Below, piece by piece: positions 12,225-21,187 of a stretch of DNA of 64,000 nucleotides (positions within the stretch are counted from its first letter, which is position 1; each line of letters begins with the position of its first letter). The notes beneath the pieces were generated by a model. It did no database searches and was not told the DNA's origin. It was given only the letters and a program-made list of their open reading frames with translations. The stretch spans positions 1-64,000 of the forward strand of contig NZ_JAHLZZ010000001.1 in NCBI RefSeq assembly GCF_018967845.1. Direction: 5' to 3'. Source of the DNA: Hymenobacter siberiensis. GTDB lineage: Bacteria; Bacteroidota; Bacteroidia; Cytophagales; Hymenobacteraceae. A program made the translations under genes and the position numbers.

Positions 12225-13676
12225 TTAGCGAATTGGCTCGGGGGCGAAGAATTCGGTGAGGTTGGGACGGTATTGGCGGGGGCGTTGGGCTTCGTATTGC
12301 TGGATTTGGCGGCCTAATTGGGCGAGGAAGGGCTGGCCGATGCTTTCGTATTCGTAGGTGCCGTCGTTGATGATGCCGTTTTGGTTGACGTATAGGACGG
12401 CGCTGAGGAGGAATTCAGACTGGTGGAGGTAGTCGGCGAAGTAGGCAATATCGGCGAGGTAGCCGTGGGACATGCCTACGATGTTATAGATGCGGAGGGC
12501 AGATTGGTGGGGAAGGTCGGGGTTGCGGCCGTAGTAGAGGTACTTTTTGTAGGCATCGAAGTAGCGGGCGGGGGTGTAGGTGCGGAAGCCGGACTCGTGG
12601 GGGGTGGCGTGGAGGTAGCGGCAGAGGAAGGCGTAATCAGTTGGGGTGAGGCGGAGGCGTTGGGTGGCGGGGACGGATTCGGGGAAGAGGATGCTTTGGA
12701 GGAGAGTGGTGATATCGGGGAGCGGGAGGTTATTGGCGGTGGTGAAATCGTAGGGGGTGGGGATGACGCGGCCGCCGGCCTGGTGGGCGCGGCCTTTGAG
12801 GACGCGGCCGAGGGGGCTGGTGTAGGTGATGGGATTGTATTGGGCGAGTTGCTGATAGAGGGTATCACCCTGGGGGGTGTGGAAGCTGATGGGGTTGGTG
12901 TGGCGATTGGCGGCAGTATCGCAGGGGGCGAAGCGGCGCGTGATGCGGACGGTGGGGTAGCCGAGTTGGGTGAGGCGCTCGTTGAGGGAGCGCTGGCCGA
13001 GGAATTCGTAGAGGCGGTTGTAGGCGACGTTGTCGCTGACGAGGAGCATGCGCTTGATGTAGTTGCCGACGGTGGCGGTGCGGTCGGAGTCGGCGGGGGC
13101 GGCGAAGGGGACGGGGGTTTGGCAGCGGAAGGCGGTGCCGGTGGTCATGATGGTGCGGCGGGTGACGCGGGGGTTGTGGAGGTCGTTGAGCTTTTCGAGG
13201 GAGAGGGCGACGACGGGTAGTTTGACCAGGCTGGCGGGGTTGAAGTACTGGCGGGGGTTGAGGTGGTAGGTGTGGGGGGTGAAGGTGGGGCGGTTCTGGG
13301 CGTCGCGGTTGATTTGGGTGTAGATGATTTGGAGCTCGTATTGGGGGTTGGTAGCTATTCTTGTTAATAAAGGTTTTGTGTGGATTAGGGAGTCTAGGAG
13401 GGGGGAGTCTCCTGGCGTTAACCTCACCCCCTGCCCCCTACCGGGCACGGCCCCTCTCCCGCGGAGAGGGGGCACCGGTTCGTGAGGGCGATTTACCTCA
13501 GCCCCCGGCCTCCGAAGACATACTTTGTGTGCATTTCCCTGCGGAGAGGGGGAGCCTGACGAAACTAGGTTATGAGTAGTTGTAGCTTGAGTAGCTAGGG
13601 TTGTGACGGCTGTTGCTGCGCACAGGCTAGCGACTCCTATTATATAGGTGTAGATTTTAAGAGGCAGGATTTCCAT
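12225..13676 (-). CDS. Secreted serine hydrolase with class A beta-lactamase-like fold
   Basis: A 483-residue protein with an N-terminal membrane/signal segment (residues 7-25). The penicillin-recognising core is recognisable from S149-x-x-K152 in 'NPASLVKLPVV' and an SDN motif at 214-216 in 'LLVSDNVAYN', so acyl-serine chemistry on a peptidoglycan or beta-lactam substrate is likely. It is longer than a class A beta-lactamase and probably acts on cell wall or an unknown substrate rather than as a resistance enzyme. Residues about 40-91 are Pro/Arg/Gly-rich and coincide with an intergenic-type repeat that interrupts the signal-to-catalytic linker in frame. Wobble-position use here is strongly G/C in an unusual 'ggg/gag'-rich way compared with neighbours. 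Confidence 0.75.
   Translation of the reverse strand: MEILPLKIYTYIIGVASLCAATAVTTLATQATTTHNLVSSGSPSPQGNAHKVCLRRPGAEVNRPHEPVPPLRGRGAVPGRGQGVRLTPGDSPLLDSLIHTKPLLTRIATNPQYELQIIYTQINRDAQNRPTFTPHTYHLNPRQYFNPASLVKLPVVALSLEKLNDLHNPRVTRRTIMTTGTAFRCQTPVPFAAPADSDRTATVGNYIKRMLLVSDNVAYNRLYEFLGQRSLNERLTQLGYPTVRITRRFAPCDTAANRHTNPISFHTPQGDTLYQQLAQYNPITYTSPLGRVLKGRAHQAGGRVIPTPYDFTTANNLPLPDITTLLQSILFPESVPATQRLRLTPTDYAFLCRYLHATPHESGFRTYTPARYFDAYKKYLYYGRNPDLPHQSALRIYNIVGMSHGYLADIAYFADYLHQSEFLLSAVLYVNQNGIINDGTYEYESIGQPFLAQLGRQIQQYEAQRPRQYRPNLTEFFAPEPIR
13404..13559. repeat. GC-rich palindromic repeat carried inside a coding sequence
   Basis: This stretch contains CCTCACCCCCTGCCCCCT, CCCCTCTCC-GCG-GGAGAGGGG and a second CTGCGGAGAGGGGGAGCC unit, the same kind of CTCTCC/GGAGAG palindrome seen at 63130-63179 and, weaker, at 20752-20825. 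It stays in frame with the serine hydrolase and encodes its residues about 40-91. Recruitment into the protein is inferred from this match. Confidence 0.6.
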
Positions 13677-13743
13677 AGCGTTGCAAATAAAAAGGGCCGT
13701 GATGTTGCCACCACGGCCCTGTGGGGCTGATTTTATACGGGGG

Positions 13744-15009
13744 TTAGTCGGCCAGGGGGACTAGGCGTTTGGCGAGGAGGAGGTTGGAGTCGGTTTGACG
13801 CCAGTTGTAGCCCGTGCCGAAGGACAGCGCCTTGGGTTTGTGGAGCGTATCGGTGTAGGCGGCCGTGAGCTCGGGCTGGTAGTGCTTGGCGAACAAATTG
13901 ATAGGACGTTTGTAGGCACCGTAGTAATTGAACTGCCAGGCCCCTTTCTGGAAGTACTTCATAGCGATACCAGAATCGTCTTGCAGAATGTAGCGGCTAC
14001 GACGGAGGACGAGTGCCCGCACTTCGCTGAAATAGACCTTGTGCATGAGGTAGGTAGCGGACTTCACGTAGGTGGTGAGGGGACCGAGGCTGCGCACGAA
14101 AGCAAGCGGGGTAGGCTTGACATTGAGGCCGTGGTTACTGAGGTCGGTGGAAAAGTAATAGACCGTTTTAGGCTGACCATCGGGACTAAGGAGCTTGATT
14201 TCAACCCCAAGAACCGATTTGGGGTGAGCGGCCTGGGTGGTATCAGTGGGAGCATCCTGCAACTGCCCGGTAGCATTGAGCTGCACGGGCCGAATGGCGG
14301 TAATTTGGTTGCCGGTGCGGGTAGCGAAAAGCATGAGTAGTGGCAAGGCTCCGTCGAGCTCCACCGACTTGAGGTCGACGGCCATGTCGTTGGTGCGAAA
14401 GAAACTGAAATTGAGTACCGACCAGAGCGAGGCTTTGACGGCGGGGAACAGCTTGGGATTTTCGAGGGAGGCGCGGGCAGGAACGCTGCCAACGGGTTCG
14501 AGGCCCATCAGGACGTAGGTTTGGCTGGTGGGGAACATCGTGAAGACGTTCAGAAAATCGGGACCGCTGAAGGGGTAGAAGATGGTGGGGCTGTTGGCGT
14601 GCACGGAATCGAGTTCGGTGGCGGCCCATTTAGTCATGCGCGTGGTATGGGTGGCGCGGTATTTATCCCAACTCTTGTCCTGGTCCTGAGCAAAGGCCTG
14701 CCAGGCGGGCTGCTGGACAAGTTGGGCGAGGGCGCTGTGCTGGCTGGGCTGCTGGCCGCCGAGGAAGAGCGCAACATCCTGCTCATAGGCAGTATCGGGA
14801 GCGGTGAGGCGATTGGGACGCGAGGTAGCGCTGGCAGAAGATGCCGGAGCGGATACTGCCTTCGTAGAATCGATGGCTTCAGCAGTAGAAGCCATCGATT
14901 CCTCGGCAGCCGTGGTGGCCGTTTCGGTTGTGGTATTTGACTCGGAACAGGCAGTTAATAGAAGCAGAGCGGCCGGCAGAAATCGGAGCGCAACGGTGCG
15001 GAAGTACAT
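13744..15009 (-). CDS. Lipoprotein of unknown function
   Basis: A 421-residue protein with a type II signal peptide and lipobox LLLLTAC-S, so Cys21 is the likely lipidated residue. A Thr/Ala/Ser-rich linker (residues 22-70) follows, then a globular domain with the stretch 'IFYPFSGPDFLNVFTMFP' and 'YVLMGLEPVGSVP'. I do not recognise a named family, although the latter motif looks conserved. It is probably periplasmic or on the outer membrane. It ends 67 bp upstream of the serine hydrolase start and is downstream of the permease on the same strand. Confidence 0.65.
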   Translation of the reverse strand: MYFRTVALRFLPAALLLLTACSESNTTTETATTAAEESMASTAEAIDSTKAVSAPASSASATSRPNRLTAPDTAYEQDVALFLGGQQPSQHSALAQLVQQPAWQAFAQDQDKSWDKYRATHTTRMTKWAATELDSVHANSPTIFYPFSGPDFLNVFTMFPTSQTYVLMGLEPVGSVPARASLENPKLFPAVKASLWSVLNFSFFRTNDMAVDLKSVELDGALPLLMLFATRTGNQITAIRPVQLNATGQLQDAPTDTTQAAHPKSVLGVEIKLLSPDGQPKTVYYFSTDLSNHGLNVKPTPLAFVRSLGPLTTYVKSATYLMHKVYFSEVRALVLRRSRYILQDDSGIAMKYFQKGAWQFNYYGAYKRPINLFAKHYQPELTAAYTDTLHKPKALSFGTGYNWRQTDSNLLLAKRLVPLAD

Positions 15010-15071
15010 TATATAGGAGCGAATGGAAAACGATGGACTTCGATGAATGAAGTCCGGAATGAAGACGCAAG

Positions 15072-16418
15072 TTACGGTGCCCCTTTAGCCAACGGGGCGG
15101 GACGACGATTTGCCAGGTACATAGTGAGGAAGTACACCAGTGCGCCCACGGCCAAAGTAGCCAGGCCATAAAGCGACTCTACTGGTTTATCGCGCAGAAT
15201 AAAGGCAAGGGTCCAGCCACTGAGACCCAGAAAAATGAGCGGCGTAACAGGATACCCCCAGGCACGATAAGGACGCGGCAGATTAGGCTGCTGCCAACGA
15301 AGAATAAAAAGGCCCAACACCGTGAGAAAGGTGAATAGATTCAGCACAAAGCCGGCGTAAACCAACACGCCCTGAAAACTGGGCTTCAGAATAAAGGCCA
15401 GCGTGAGGGCCATTTGCAGCAATAATGCCCGTACCGGAATGCCGGCGCGGCTTTTGAGGGCCAGAAAGTGCAGCGCCGGAATGTCCTCCCCCATCGTCTG
15501 GACGATGCGGGGCCCGGCAAAAATCATCGAGCTGATGGTGGAAACGAGCAGAGCTGCAATTACGCCCCCCATTAGCCGCCCCCCGGCTGCCCCAAAAAGT
15601 GAGGTTGCGGCCACAAATCCTACCTCTACCTGCCCCTTTAACCCAACCAATGGAGTGGAGCGGAGAAACACGTAATTGAGCCCTATATATAATAGGAGTA
15701 CGACGGCGGTGCCAACCAACAGAATGCGAGAGAGATTACGCCGGGGATTTTCTATTTCGCCAGTGAGGTACACGGCGGCATTCCAGCCCGAGTAAGCATA
15801 GCTCACATACACCAACGATACGGCGAACGCAGGGCTTACCAAGGCTTGCCAACCAGCGGCATCGGGGGCGAAACTCAAGGGCTGCCCCTCCCCCATTAGC
15901 ATACCCGCGCCAATAAAAAGCACTAATACGGCTACTTTGAGGGCCGTGATGGCAACTTGCAACCGGCTACCGGCGCGAGTGCTGCTGCCGTGCACAAAGG
16001 TGAGTACCAAAACCACCGCTACCGAAAGCCAAGTAGGCTGGAGGCCCGGCCACACGCGCCGGGCATATTCGCCCAGCGCCAGGGCGGCCAGCGCCGTGGG
16101 GGCCGCAAAGCCCACCGTGGCCGATACCCAGCCCGACAAAAAACCCAGCGCGGGATGATAAATCTGGCTGAGGTAATGGTATTCGCCCCCCGAACGGGGC
16201 ATGGCGGCGGCTAGCTCGCCGTAGCACACCGCACCGCAGATGGCAATGAGGCCGCCCACGAGCCACAGCATCAGCAGCGCAAAGCCACTCTGGATACCGA
16301 TTACCTGGAAACCAAGGCTGGTAAATACGCCCGTGCCCACCATGTTGGCAATGACAATAGCCGTGCCGGTGAGGAAAGTAATTTTATAGGGGAGATTGGG
16401 GGGAGTAGTTGCCTTCAC
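15072..16418 (-). CDS. Amino acid permease, APC superfamily
   Basis: A 448-residue inner-membrane transporter with about 12 hydrophobic spans. The APC family signature in TM1 is visible ('VIANMVGTGVFTSLGF', a GTGxF-type substrate site), together with 'YGELAAAMPRSGGEYHYL' in TM2-3 and 'YSGWNAAVYLTGEIENPRRN' around TM6. The pattern is closest to LAT/SteT-type antiporters for neutral amino acids. The substrate cannot be fixed. It is transcribed leftward and is followed by the lipoprotein gene. Confidence 0.85.
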   Translation of the reverse strand: MKATTPPNLPYKITFLTGTAIVIANMVGTGVFTSLGFQVIGIQSGFALLMLWLVGGLIAICGAVCYGELAAAMPRSGGEYHYLSQIYHPALGFLSGWVSATVGFAAPTALAALALGEYARRVWPGLQPTWLSVAVVLVLTFVHGSSTRAGSRLQVAITALKVAVLVLFIGAGMLMGEGQPLSFAPDAAGWQALVSPAFAVSLVYVSYAYSGWNAAVYLTGEIENPRRNLSRILLVGTAVVLLLYIGLNYVFLRSTPLVGLKGQVEVGFVAATSLFGAAGGRLMGGVIAALLVSTISSMIFAGPRIVQTMGEDIPALHFLALKSRAGIPVRALLLQMALTLAFILKPSFQGVLVYAGFVLNLFTFLTVLGLFILRWQQPNLPRPYRAWGYPVTPLIFLGLSGWTLAFILRDKPVESLYGLATLAVGALVYFLTMYLANRRPAPLAKGAP

Positions 16419-16447
16419 AAACGCAAAGATGCGAAGGGTTGCTGCGG

Positions 16448-16981
16448 CTACTCCGCTGTGCTGGCTGCTTTAGGCTTTTTGTAAAGCGGCACGGTGCTGC
16501 ATGGCTCGCCGTACATGACGCTGCTGGTGACGGGCAGTAGCTTTTGCATAATGGCCACGTAGGCAAACGTGGGTACGGGCACATTGCCGCAACCCTTCAC
16601 TACTACTTTGCCGTCGCGGTATTCTTCGATATCAATCGCGGCGATGGCTTCTTCAAAGAGCGACTGCTCCAAGGCGTCGAGGTTGCCGAAGACGTAGCGG
16701 TGGGCGTGGTTCTGGAGCTTGGTGGCGAGCAGCATGTAGGCCCAGGTGGGCACAATGGCATCGGCCGAGCAGATGATGGCGACATTTTTGCCGTCGTAGG
16801 GCGTCCAGTCGTTGGTTTTCACGAACTCGCGGAAATCCTTTTCGCGCAGCATGAGGCCGTGGAAGAGGTTGTCTTTGATGTCGTACACCACCCGCTCGCC
16901 GGGGTGGATGAGCTCTTCCAGGTTGAGGGTGACGAGGCCGGAGTTGGCGACGCGGTTGACGAAGAGGGGTTCGGTTTCCAT
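16448..16981 (-). CDS. DUF2480 family protein
   Basis: A 177-residue cytoplasmic protein that matches the DUF2480 family, which is restricted to Bacteroidota and has no known function. It begins 'LFVNRVANSGLVTLNLEEL' and contains 'VAIICSADAIVPTWAYMLLA' and 'KGCGNVPVPTFAYVAIMQKL', with the conserved Cys and His/Pro-rich stretches of that family. It lies 29 bp upstream of the permease and may share its transcript. Confidence 0.85.
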   Translation of the reverse strand: METEPLFVNRVANSGLVTLNLEELIHPGERVVYDIKDNLFHGLMLREKDFREFVKTNDWTPYDGKNVAIICSADAIVPTWAYMLLATKLQNHAHRYVFGNLDALEQSLFEEAIAAIDIEEYRDGKVVVKGCGNVPVPTFAYVAIMQKLLPVTSSVMYGEPCSTVPLYKKPKAASTAE

Positions 16982-17060
16982 AAGAAATTAGCAGGAGAAT
17001 AAGTTAAAACAGTGCTTCGCAGGCAACAGTTACTGTAGCAGTGACAACAAGGCAGCAACC

Positions 17061-17231
17061 ATGAAAACTAAGCTTTGCGCGCATTGCCAGCAGGAGGCTA
17101 CCACGCTATACCGAATTCAAACAATAGCCGGGGGCAAAAGCTGGGTTTTTGTTTGCGAGAGCTGTTGCGTTAAAGCAAAATCCCGACCGGGCTACCGCTA
17201 TGGCGGCACTTGGCAAGGCTATCGGCACTAG
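17061..17231 (+). CDS. Small zinc-ribbon-like protein
   Basis: A 56-residue frame that starts MKTKLCAHCQQEA and contains a second Cys pair in 'VFVCESCCVKAKS', so C-x2-C ... C-x2-C can bind one zinc ion. The rest is basic and ends 'GGTWQGYRH'. No known family is recognised. It is divergent from the DUF2480 gene and convergent on tsaB (9 bp between the stops). Coding status rests on the two metal-binding pairs and the clean frame. Confidence 0.55.
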   Translation: MKTKLCAHCQQEATTLYRIQTIAGGKSWVFVCESCCVKAKSRPGYRYGGTWQGYRH

Positions 17232-17240
17232 TCCGAAAGC

Positions 17241-17939
17241 TCACAATGGCTGTTTTTTCGGCGTGGTGGTATACACTTCTTTCAGATAAAACGGCTCGTA
17301 GTACGCCACATCCTGAAATTCCTGCCGGTGGAATGCAGCTACGCCCAGTTGCCCCACCGAAATAGCCGAAGGCTCAATCCCCGCCAGGAAACCAGCCTGC
17401 GCCGACTCCCCCAGCACCACCTGAAACTTCGCCGCGCCATTGCCAAATAACAACACGGAATTATTGGCCAATTGTTCGGCCAGCGTATCGGCGTCGAGGA
17501 TGAGAGGCGTGGGAGCCAGCACCTCCTGCCCGTCGCAGGCATAGATGGCGGCGTAAACTTCCTGCCGCCGGGCATCCAGCATGGGGCAAAAAAGGAAGTT
17601 TTCGGGCCGGGCAGTGCCGGCCGCCACCTGCGCCGCCAGCGCTTTGAGCGTGCTCACGGCCACCAGCGGAATATCGAGCGCGAAGCACAGGCCCTTAGCG
17701 GCGGCGGCCCCGATGCGCAGGCCAGTGTAGGAACCGGGCCCGTCGCTCACGGCCACGGCGGCAAGGTCGGCCAGCTGGTGGCCGGTGTTTGCGAGCAGCT
17801 GCTCGATGAGGATGGTGAGGTGGGTGGAGTGCGACTTATCGAGCCGCAGCTCGGACTGGCCGACCAGGGAGCCGTCGGCCACGCGGTGTAGGGCGACTGA
17901 GCAGATGGGGGATGAGGTTTCGAGGGAAAGGAGAAGCAT
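17241..17939 (-). CDS. tsaB: tRNA threonylcarbamoyladenosine biosynthesis protein TsaB
   Basis: TsaB is the inactive ASKHA-fold partner of TsaD in the complex that makes t6A37 on ANN-decoding tRNAs. The 232-residue protein starts MLLLSLETSSPICSVAL and has the conserved 'VSDGPGSYTGLRIGAAAAKGL' segment in parts. Length is normal for bacteria. It lies downstream of the broken AT-rich gene and the S41 protease on the same strand. Confidence 0.93.
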   Translation of the reverse strand: MLLLSLETSSPICSVALHRVADGSLVGQSELRLDKSHSTHLTILIEQLLANTGHQLADLAAVAVSDGPGSYTGLRIGAAAAKGLCFALDIPLVAVSTLKALAAQVAAGTARPENFLFCPMLDARRQEVYAAIYACDGQEVLAPTPLILDADTLAEQLANNSVLLFGNGAAKFQVVLGESAQAGFLAGIEPSAISVGQLGVAAFHRQEFQDVAYYEPFYLKEVYTTTPKKQPL

Positions 17940-17944
17940 TTCGT

Positions 17945-18574
17945 TTACTCAACACTAAAATTTGGGTTCTGACTGATGTACTCTTCTATCACTTCATCCA
18001 GTGAGTAGTCTTTATCATCTTCAGAAAAATCATCGATGTATTCCGCCAACTCTTGCTTGGAAAAAGCTGGACTGACCAAGACTTCATAAATATGCTCTGC
18101 CAAAAGCTGCTCGAGGATTGATTTATAATTACCAGTAAGAACAAAATCTACTTTTTCTGGCTCCTCATCACAATTTCAAAACTCATAACGAGTGACGCTC
18201 CTAGCTTCTAAAGAAGTGTAGAACCACTCATCTGCATATTGATTATGGCTCCAAGAAGTAGTGTGAGCCCGGAATCTCCAGAGAAACCCTTTCTTGAAAT
18301 CATCAATTTCAACCAGCTCTTCAGAAAAACCAGGTATTCCCCAAGCTTCCCGATTAGCGTTGAAATTTTGCGCCTCCTGATTGCGAATAAAAGCCGCTCT
18401 CGTTTTTGAAGCTTCAGTTTCTACAGCTTCCAATCGCTGCGCAAGCTCCAACCGCAATTCACTGGAGTTACCGACATTTTCCAACTCTACTAGTGAACTA
18501 ACAACAGATGCCAAAATGCTCGGCTTCTTTACAAGCTCTTCGATTGACATTCCTCTATTACTCATAGGAGACAA
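17945..18574 (-). pseudogene. AT-rich gene of unknown function with one in-frame TGA
   Basis: A single open frame of 210 codons runs from ATG at 18574 to TAA at 17945-17947, broken only by a TGA at 18176-18178. The upstream part (132 residues, 'MSIEELVKKPSILASVVSSL') is charged and helical; the downstream part continues in the same frame with an acidic tail ('YIDDFSEDDKDYSLDEVIEEY'). A CGA-to-TGA change would create the stop. The gene is far more AT-rich than its neighbours, which suggests recent transfer. No family is recognised. It could be a true nonsense mutation, a sequence error, or a shorter functional 132-residue protein. Confidence 0.6.
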
Positions 18575-18624
18575 AAAAGCAGGCGCCTTTCAGTTCCTGC
18601 TTTTCTACTTAACGCAGTTCAAAA

Positions 18625-20319
18625 TCACTTCGTCCCCGCCGACTTGCGGGCGCTGGCGGCTTGGCCCGTGGACTTCAGCAGCGCGGCGTAGCGGTTCGGG
18701 TCGTTCAGGACAGCCACGGCGGCGATGATGTTGGGGTCGTCGTCGAAGCCGGCTTCGGTGCGGCCTTTTTCGAAATAGTAGCGCGATACGATTTCCTGCT
18801 CCAACAGCTCCTTGATTTCGGGCTTGAATCGTTGCAGGTCATTGGCCTTATTCACGGTCACTTTCTTGCGAATGGCTTCGAGCTCCAGCTTCACGTCATC
18901 GTAATGCTTTTCCTCTTTCACCTTCTTACTGAGGTCGGTGAGGGCCTTTTCGGCATTGGTGCTGTAGCTGATGTTCTTGCCCTGCAGGTAGGTTACGAAC
19001 TTCTGATAGTCCACGTCCGAGAGCTTGAACTGGCGGGCAGGCACGATGGTGGCGTGCTCGACGCGGTAGCGGGTGGCGTAGTCGAAGAGGTAGCTTTTCT
19101 GGAGCAGGATGCGGGTGATGTCCGCAATTTCGCGGTCATTCACCTCCACGTCGGGAGCTACGCCGCCGCCGTCGTACACGGTGCGGCCGGCGGTGGTTTT
19201 GAAGGCCGTGCGCAGCGAATCGGGGAATTTGCCCAGCGTGCCGTCTTCGCTGCGGTGGGCGTAGTCGATTTCCTGAATGCAGCGGCCGCTTGGGATGTAA
19301 TATTTGGCGGTGGTCACCTTCAGCTGCGAGTTGTAGCTCAGCGGCCGGGTGGCCTGCACGAGGCCCTTGCCGAAGGTGCGCTCGCCCACCACCACGGCGC
19401 GGTCGTAGTCCTGCAACACGCCCGACACGATTTCCGAAGCCGACGCCGAGCGGTTGCTCGTGATAATGGCAATCGGAATCTGGGTATCGAGCGGCACGTC
19501 GAGGGCCTTGTAAGTCTTATTCCACTCCGTCACCTTACCCTTGGTGCTCACCACGTCGAGGCCCTTGTCGATGAACAGATTGGAGATGTTGACGGCCTCG
19601 TTGAGCAGGCCGCCGGGGTTGTCGCGGATGTCGAACACGATTTTCTTCGCGCCCTGCTCTTTCAGCTTGGTGATGGCAGCGCGTACTTCCTTACCGGCAT
19701 CTACCGTGAAACCGCCGAGCTGGAAGTAGCCAACATCGCCGGAAATCATACCCGTATAAGGCACGTTATCGACCTGAATTTTATCGCGGGTGATGTTGAT
19801 TTCAACCGGCTTTTCCTGGCCGTAGCGCGTCACCATCAGCTTCACCACCGAATTGGCCTGGCCCTTGAGGAGCTTGCTGATATCGGAGTTCGACTTTTTA
19901 TCGACAATCACGCCGTTGATGTCGAGGATTTCATCGCCGGGGAGCAGGCCGGCCTTCTGGGCGGGGTAGCCCTCGTAGGCGCTTTGCACTACGGTTTTGC
20001 CGTTGCGCTTCACCACCGAGGCCCCGATGCCGCCGTACTGCCCGGTGGTCATGGTGCGGAAGTCCTCGATGTCGTCCTCCGGAATGTAGTTGGTATAGGG
20101 GTCGAGCGAGCGCAACATGGCATCGATGCCGGTTTTCACCAGCCGGCCGGGCGTCACTTCGTCAACGTAGTAGGTATTGACTTCCTTAAATAGCGTAGCG
20201 AAAATGTCGAGGTTCTTGGCAATTTCGAAATACCGCTCATTATCAGAAGCAGCTCGAAAAGAGACCAGACCCAACGTGCTTAGGGCTAGCGTAGCGAGTA
20301 GTTTTTTACGAATAGTCAT
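18625..20319 (-). CDS. C-terminal processing protease, S41 family
   Basis: A 564-residue periplasmic Ser/Lys protease of the CtpA/Prc type. An N-terminal signal segment (residues 5-24) precedes a helical domain ('YVDEVTPGRLVKTGIDAMLR', 'LDPYTNYI'), a PDZ domain (about 90-165, with 'GIGASVV' and 'AGLLPGDEILDINGV'), and the catalytic core with 'DIRDNPGGLL', the SASASE box at 291-296 and Lys318 in 'TFGKGLVQ'. It cleaves exposed C-termini of periplasmic proteins. Location next to rnpA-rpmH is common in Bacteroidota. Confidence 0.92.
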   Translation of the reverse strand: MTIRKKLLATLALSTLGLVSFRAASDNERYFEIAKNLDIFATLFKEVNTYYVDEVTPGRLVKTGIDAMLRSLDPYTNYIPEDDIEDFRTMTTGQYGGIGASVVKRNGKTVVQSAYEGYPAQKAGLLPGDEILDINGVIVDKKSNSDISKLLKGQANSVVKLMVTRYGQEKPVEINITRDKIQVDNVPYTGMISGDVGYFQLGGFTVDAGKEVRAAITKLKEQGAKKIVFDIRDNPGGLLNEAVNISNLFIDKGLDVVSTKGKVTEWNKTYKALDVPLDTQIPIAIITSNRSASASEIVSGVLQDYDRAVVVGERTFGKGLVQATRPLSYNSQLKVTTAKYYIPSGRCIQEIDYAHRSEDGTLGKFPDSLRTAFKTTAGRTVYDGGGVAPDVEVNDREIADITRILLQKSYLFDYATRYRVEHATIVPARQFKLSDVDYQKFVTYLQGKNISYSTNAEKALTDLSKKVKEEKHYDDVKLELEAIRKKVTVNKANDLQRFKPEIKELLEQEIVSRYYFEKGRTEAGFDDDPNIIAAVAVLNDPNRYAALLKSTGQAASARKSAGTK

Positions 20320-20344
20320 AAGTCACAGTAGCAAGTAGGCGAAT

Positions 20345-20836
20345 CTACGCGGCAGGAGGCGAGGCCGATGCTTCGCCCGGTACAGCCAGTAAACGATGAA
20401 TAGCGGAAATTAATTTTTTTTCCACCAACGTCAGCTGACTTTTTTCCTTGCCCGTGAAGATAATACCCAGAAAAGCCACTGTATGGCCACCGGGTTGCTC
20501 GGTAAGCCGATATTTATTGAGCCGGTACGCCTCCCGAATAAGCCGCTTAAGCCGGTTGCGGTCGACGGCCCGCTTAAACGTGCGCTTGCTCACACTGATG
20601 AGCACTTGCGGCGGAGCCAAGGTCGGCGCATCCTTTTTTATCCAGACGATGCGCAGGGGATAAACGCCAAAAGAGGAACCCTGCTTGCTAAAAAGCTCTT
20701 CGATGAGCTTCTTGCGGCACAGGTGTTCCTCTTTCGGGAAGGTGTAACGCCGGTTGAGGGGCGTAGTCCCGGTAGCCTCATCTCCCGGCCCCTTCTCCTG
20801 CGGAAAAGGGAAGCCAGGTGATTGGGATTCTTGCAT
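20345..20836 (-). CDS. rnpA: Ribonuclease P protein component
   Basis: RnpA binds the RNase P RNA and helps it remove 5' leaders from pre-tRNAs. The RNR signature is clear in 'RAVDRNRLKRLIREAYR', preceded by the typical start 'RYTFPKEEHLCRKKLIEELF'. At 163 residues it is longer than usual (about 120-140): the first 28 residues have no counterpart in the family and correspond to a GC-rich repeat-like DNA stretch (20752-20825), so translation may start further in, or the extension is tolerated. It follows rpmH with a 51 bp gap. Confidence 0.9.
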   Translation of the reverse strand: MQESQSPGFPFPQEKGPGDEATGTTPLNRRYTFPKEEHLCRKKLIEELFSKQGSSFGVYPLRIVWIKKDAPTLAPPQVLISVSKRTFKRAVDRNRLKRLIREAYRLNKYRLTEQPGGHTVAFLGIIFTGKEKSQLTLVEKKLISAIHRLLAVPGEASASPPAA

Positions 20837-20887
20837 ATTGAAGCGGTTAGCTAAAAACCATTAGCTACTGGCTAACAGCTTACTTGA

Positions 20888-21046
20888 CTAGCGCTTGTGC
20901 TTGCCTTCGTCGGATACGGTGAGGCGCTTGCGGCCTTTGGCACGACGACGGGCCAGCACGTTGCGGCCATTGGCGGATTCCATGCGGAGACGGAAGCCGT
21001 GCTTGTTAACGCGCTTGCGCTTCGAGGGCTGATAGGTACGTTTCAT
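20888..21046 (-). CDS. rpmH: 50S ribosomal protein L34
   Basis: The 52-residue product begins [19 protein letters not shown] and is highly basic, which matches L34 throughout. The frame is open 84 bp further upstream, but this part would include the promoter and is not translated; the ATG at 21046 is the family start. It is the first gene of the rpmH-rnpA unit. Confidence 0.96.
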   Translation of the reverse strand: MKRTYQPSKRKRVNKHGFRLRMESANGRNVLARRRAKGRKRLTVSDEGKHKR

Positions 21047-21086
21047 ATCAATGAATCTTAAAAAGACGAGTTTCGAGTTGGGCCGG

Positions 21087-21117
21087 CAAAGGTACGGGCT
21101 TTGTCTGGAAAAGGCAA
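21087..21117 (-). promoter_or_regulatory. rpmH promoter
   Basis: Reverse strand TTG (21117-21115), 20-nt spacer, TACCTTTG (21094-21087), an exact Bacteroidota consensus 41 bp upstream of the rpmH start. Its -7 box is identical to those of rRNA promoters P1 and P2, consistent with strong growth-linked expression. Confidence 0.85.
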
Positions 21118-21187
21118 GGTCCTCAAGCACTTTTATGTCGGCAGGCAGGTAGGCAGTAGTTTTAGGGGCATTTATACCGATTTGGCC

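Noticed and set aside
12423..13220. A 265-codon Gly/Val/Glu-rich frame on the plus strand
   Set aside because: It is antisense to the serine hydrolase and its repetitive composition follows from the GC-rich codon use of the true gene.
18661..20193. A 510-codon frame on the plus strand
   Set aside because: Antisense shadow of the S41 protease, whose motifs are unambiguous.
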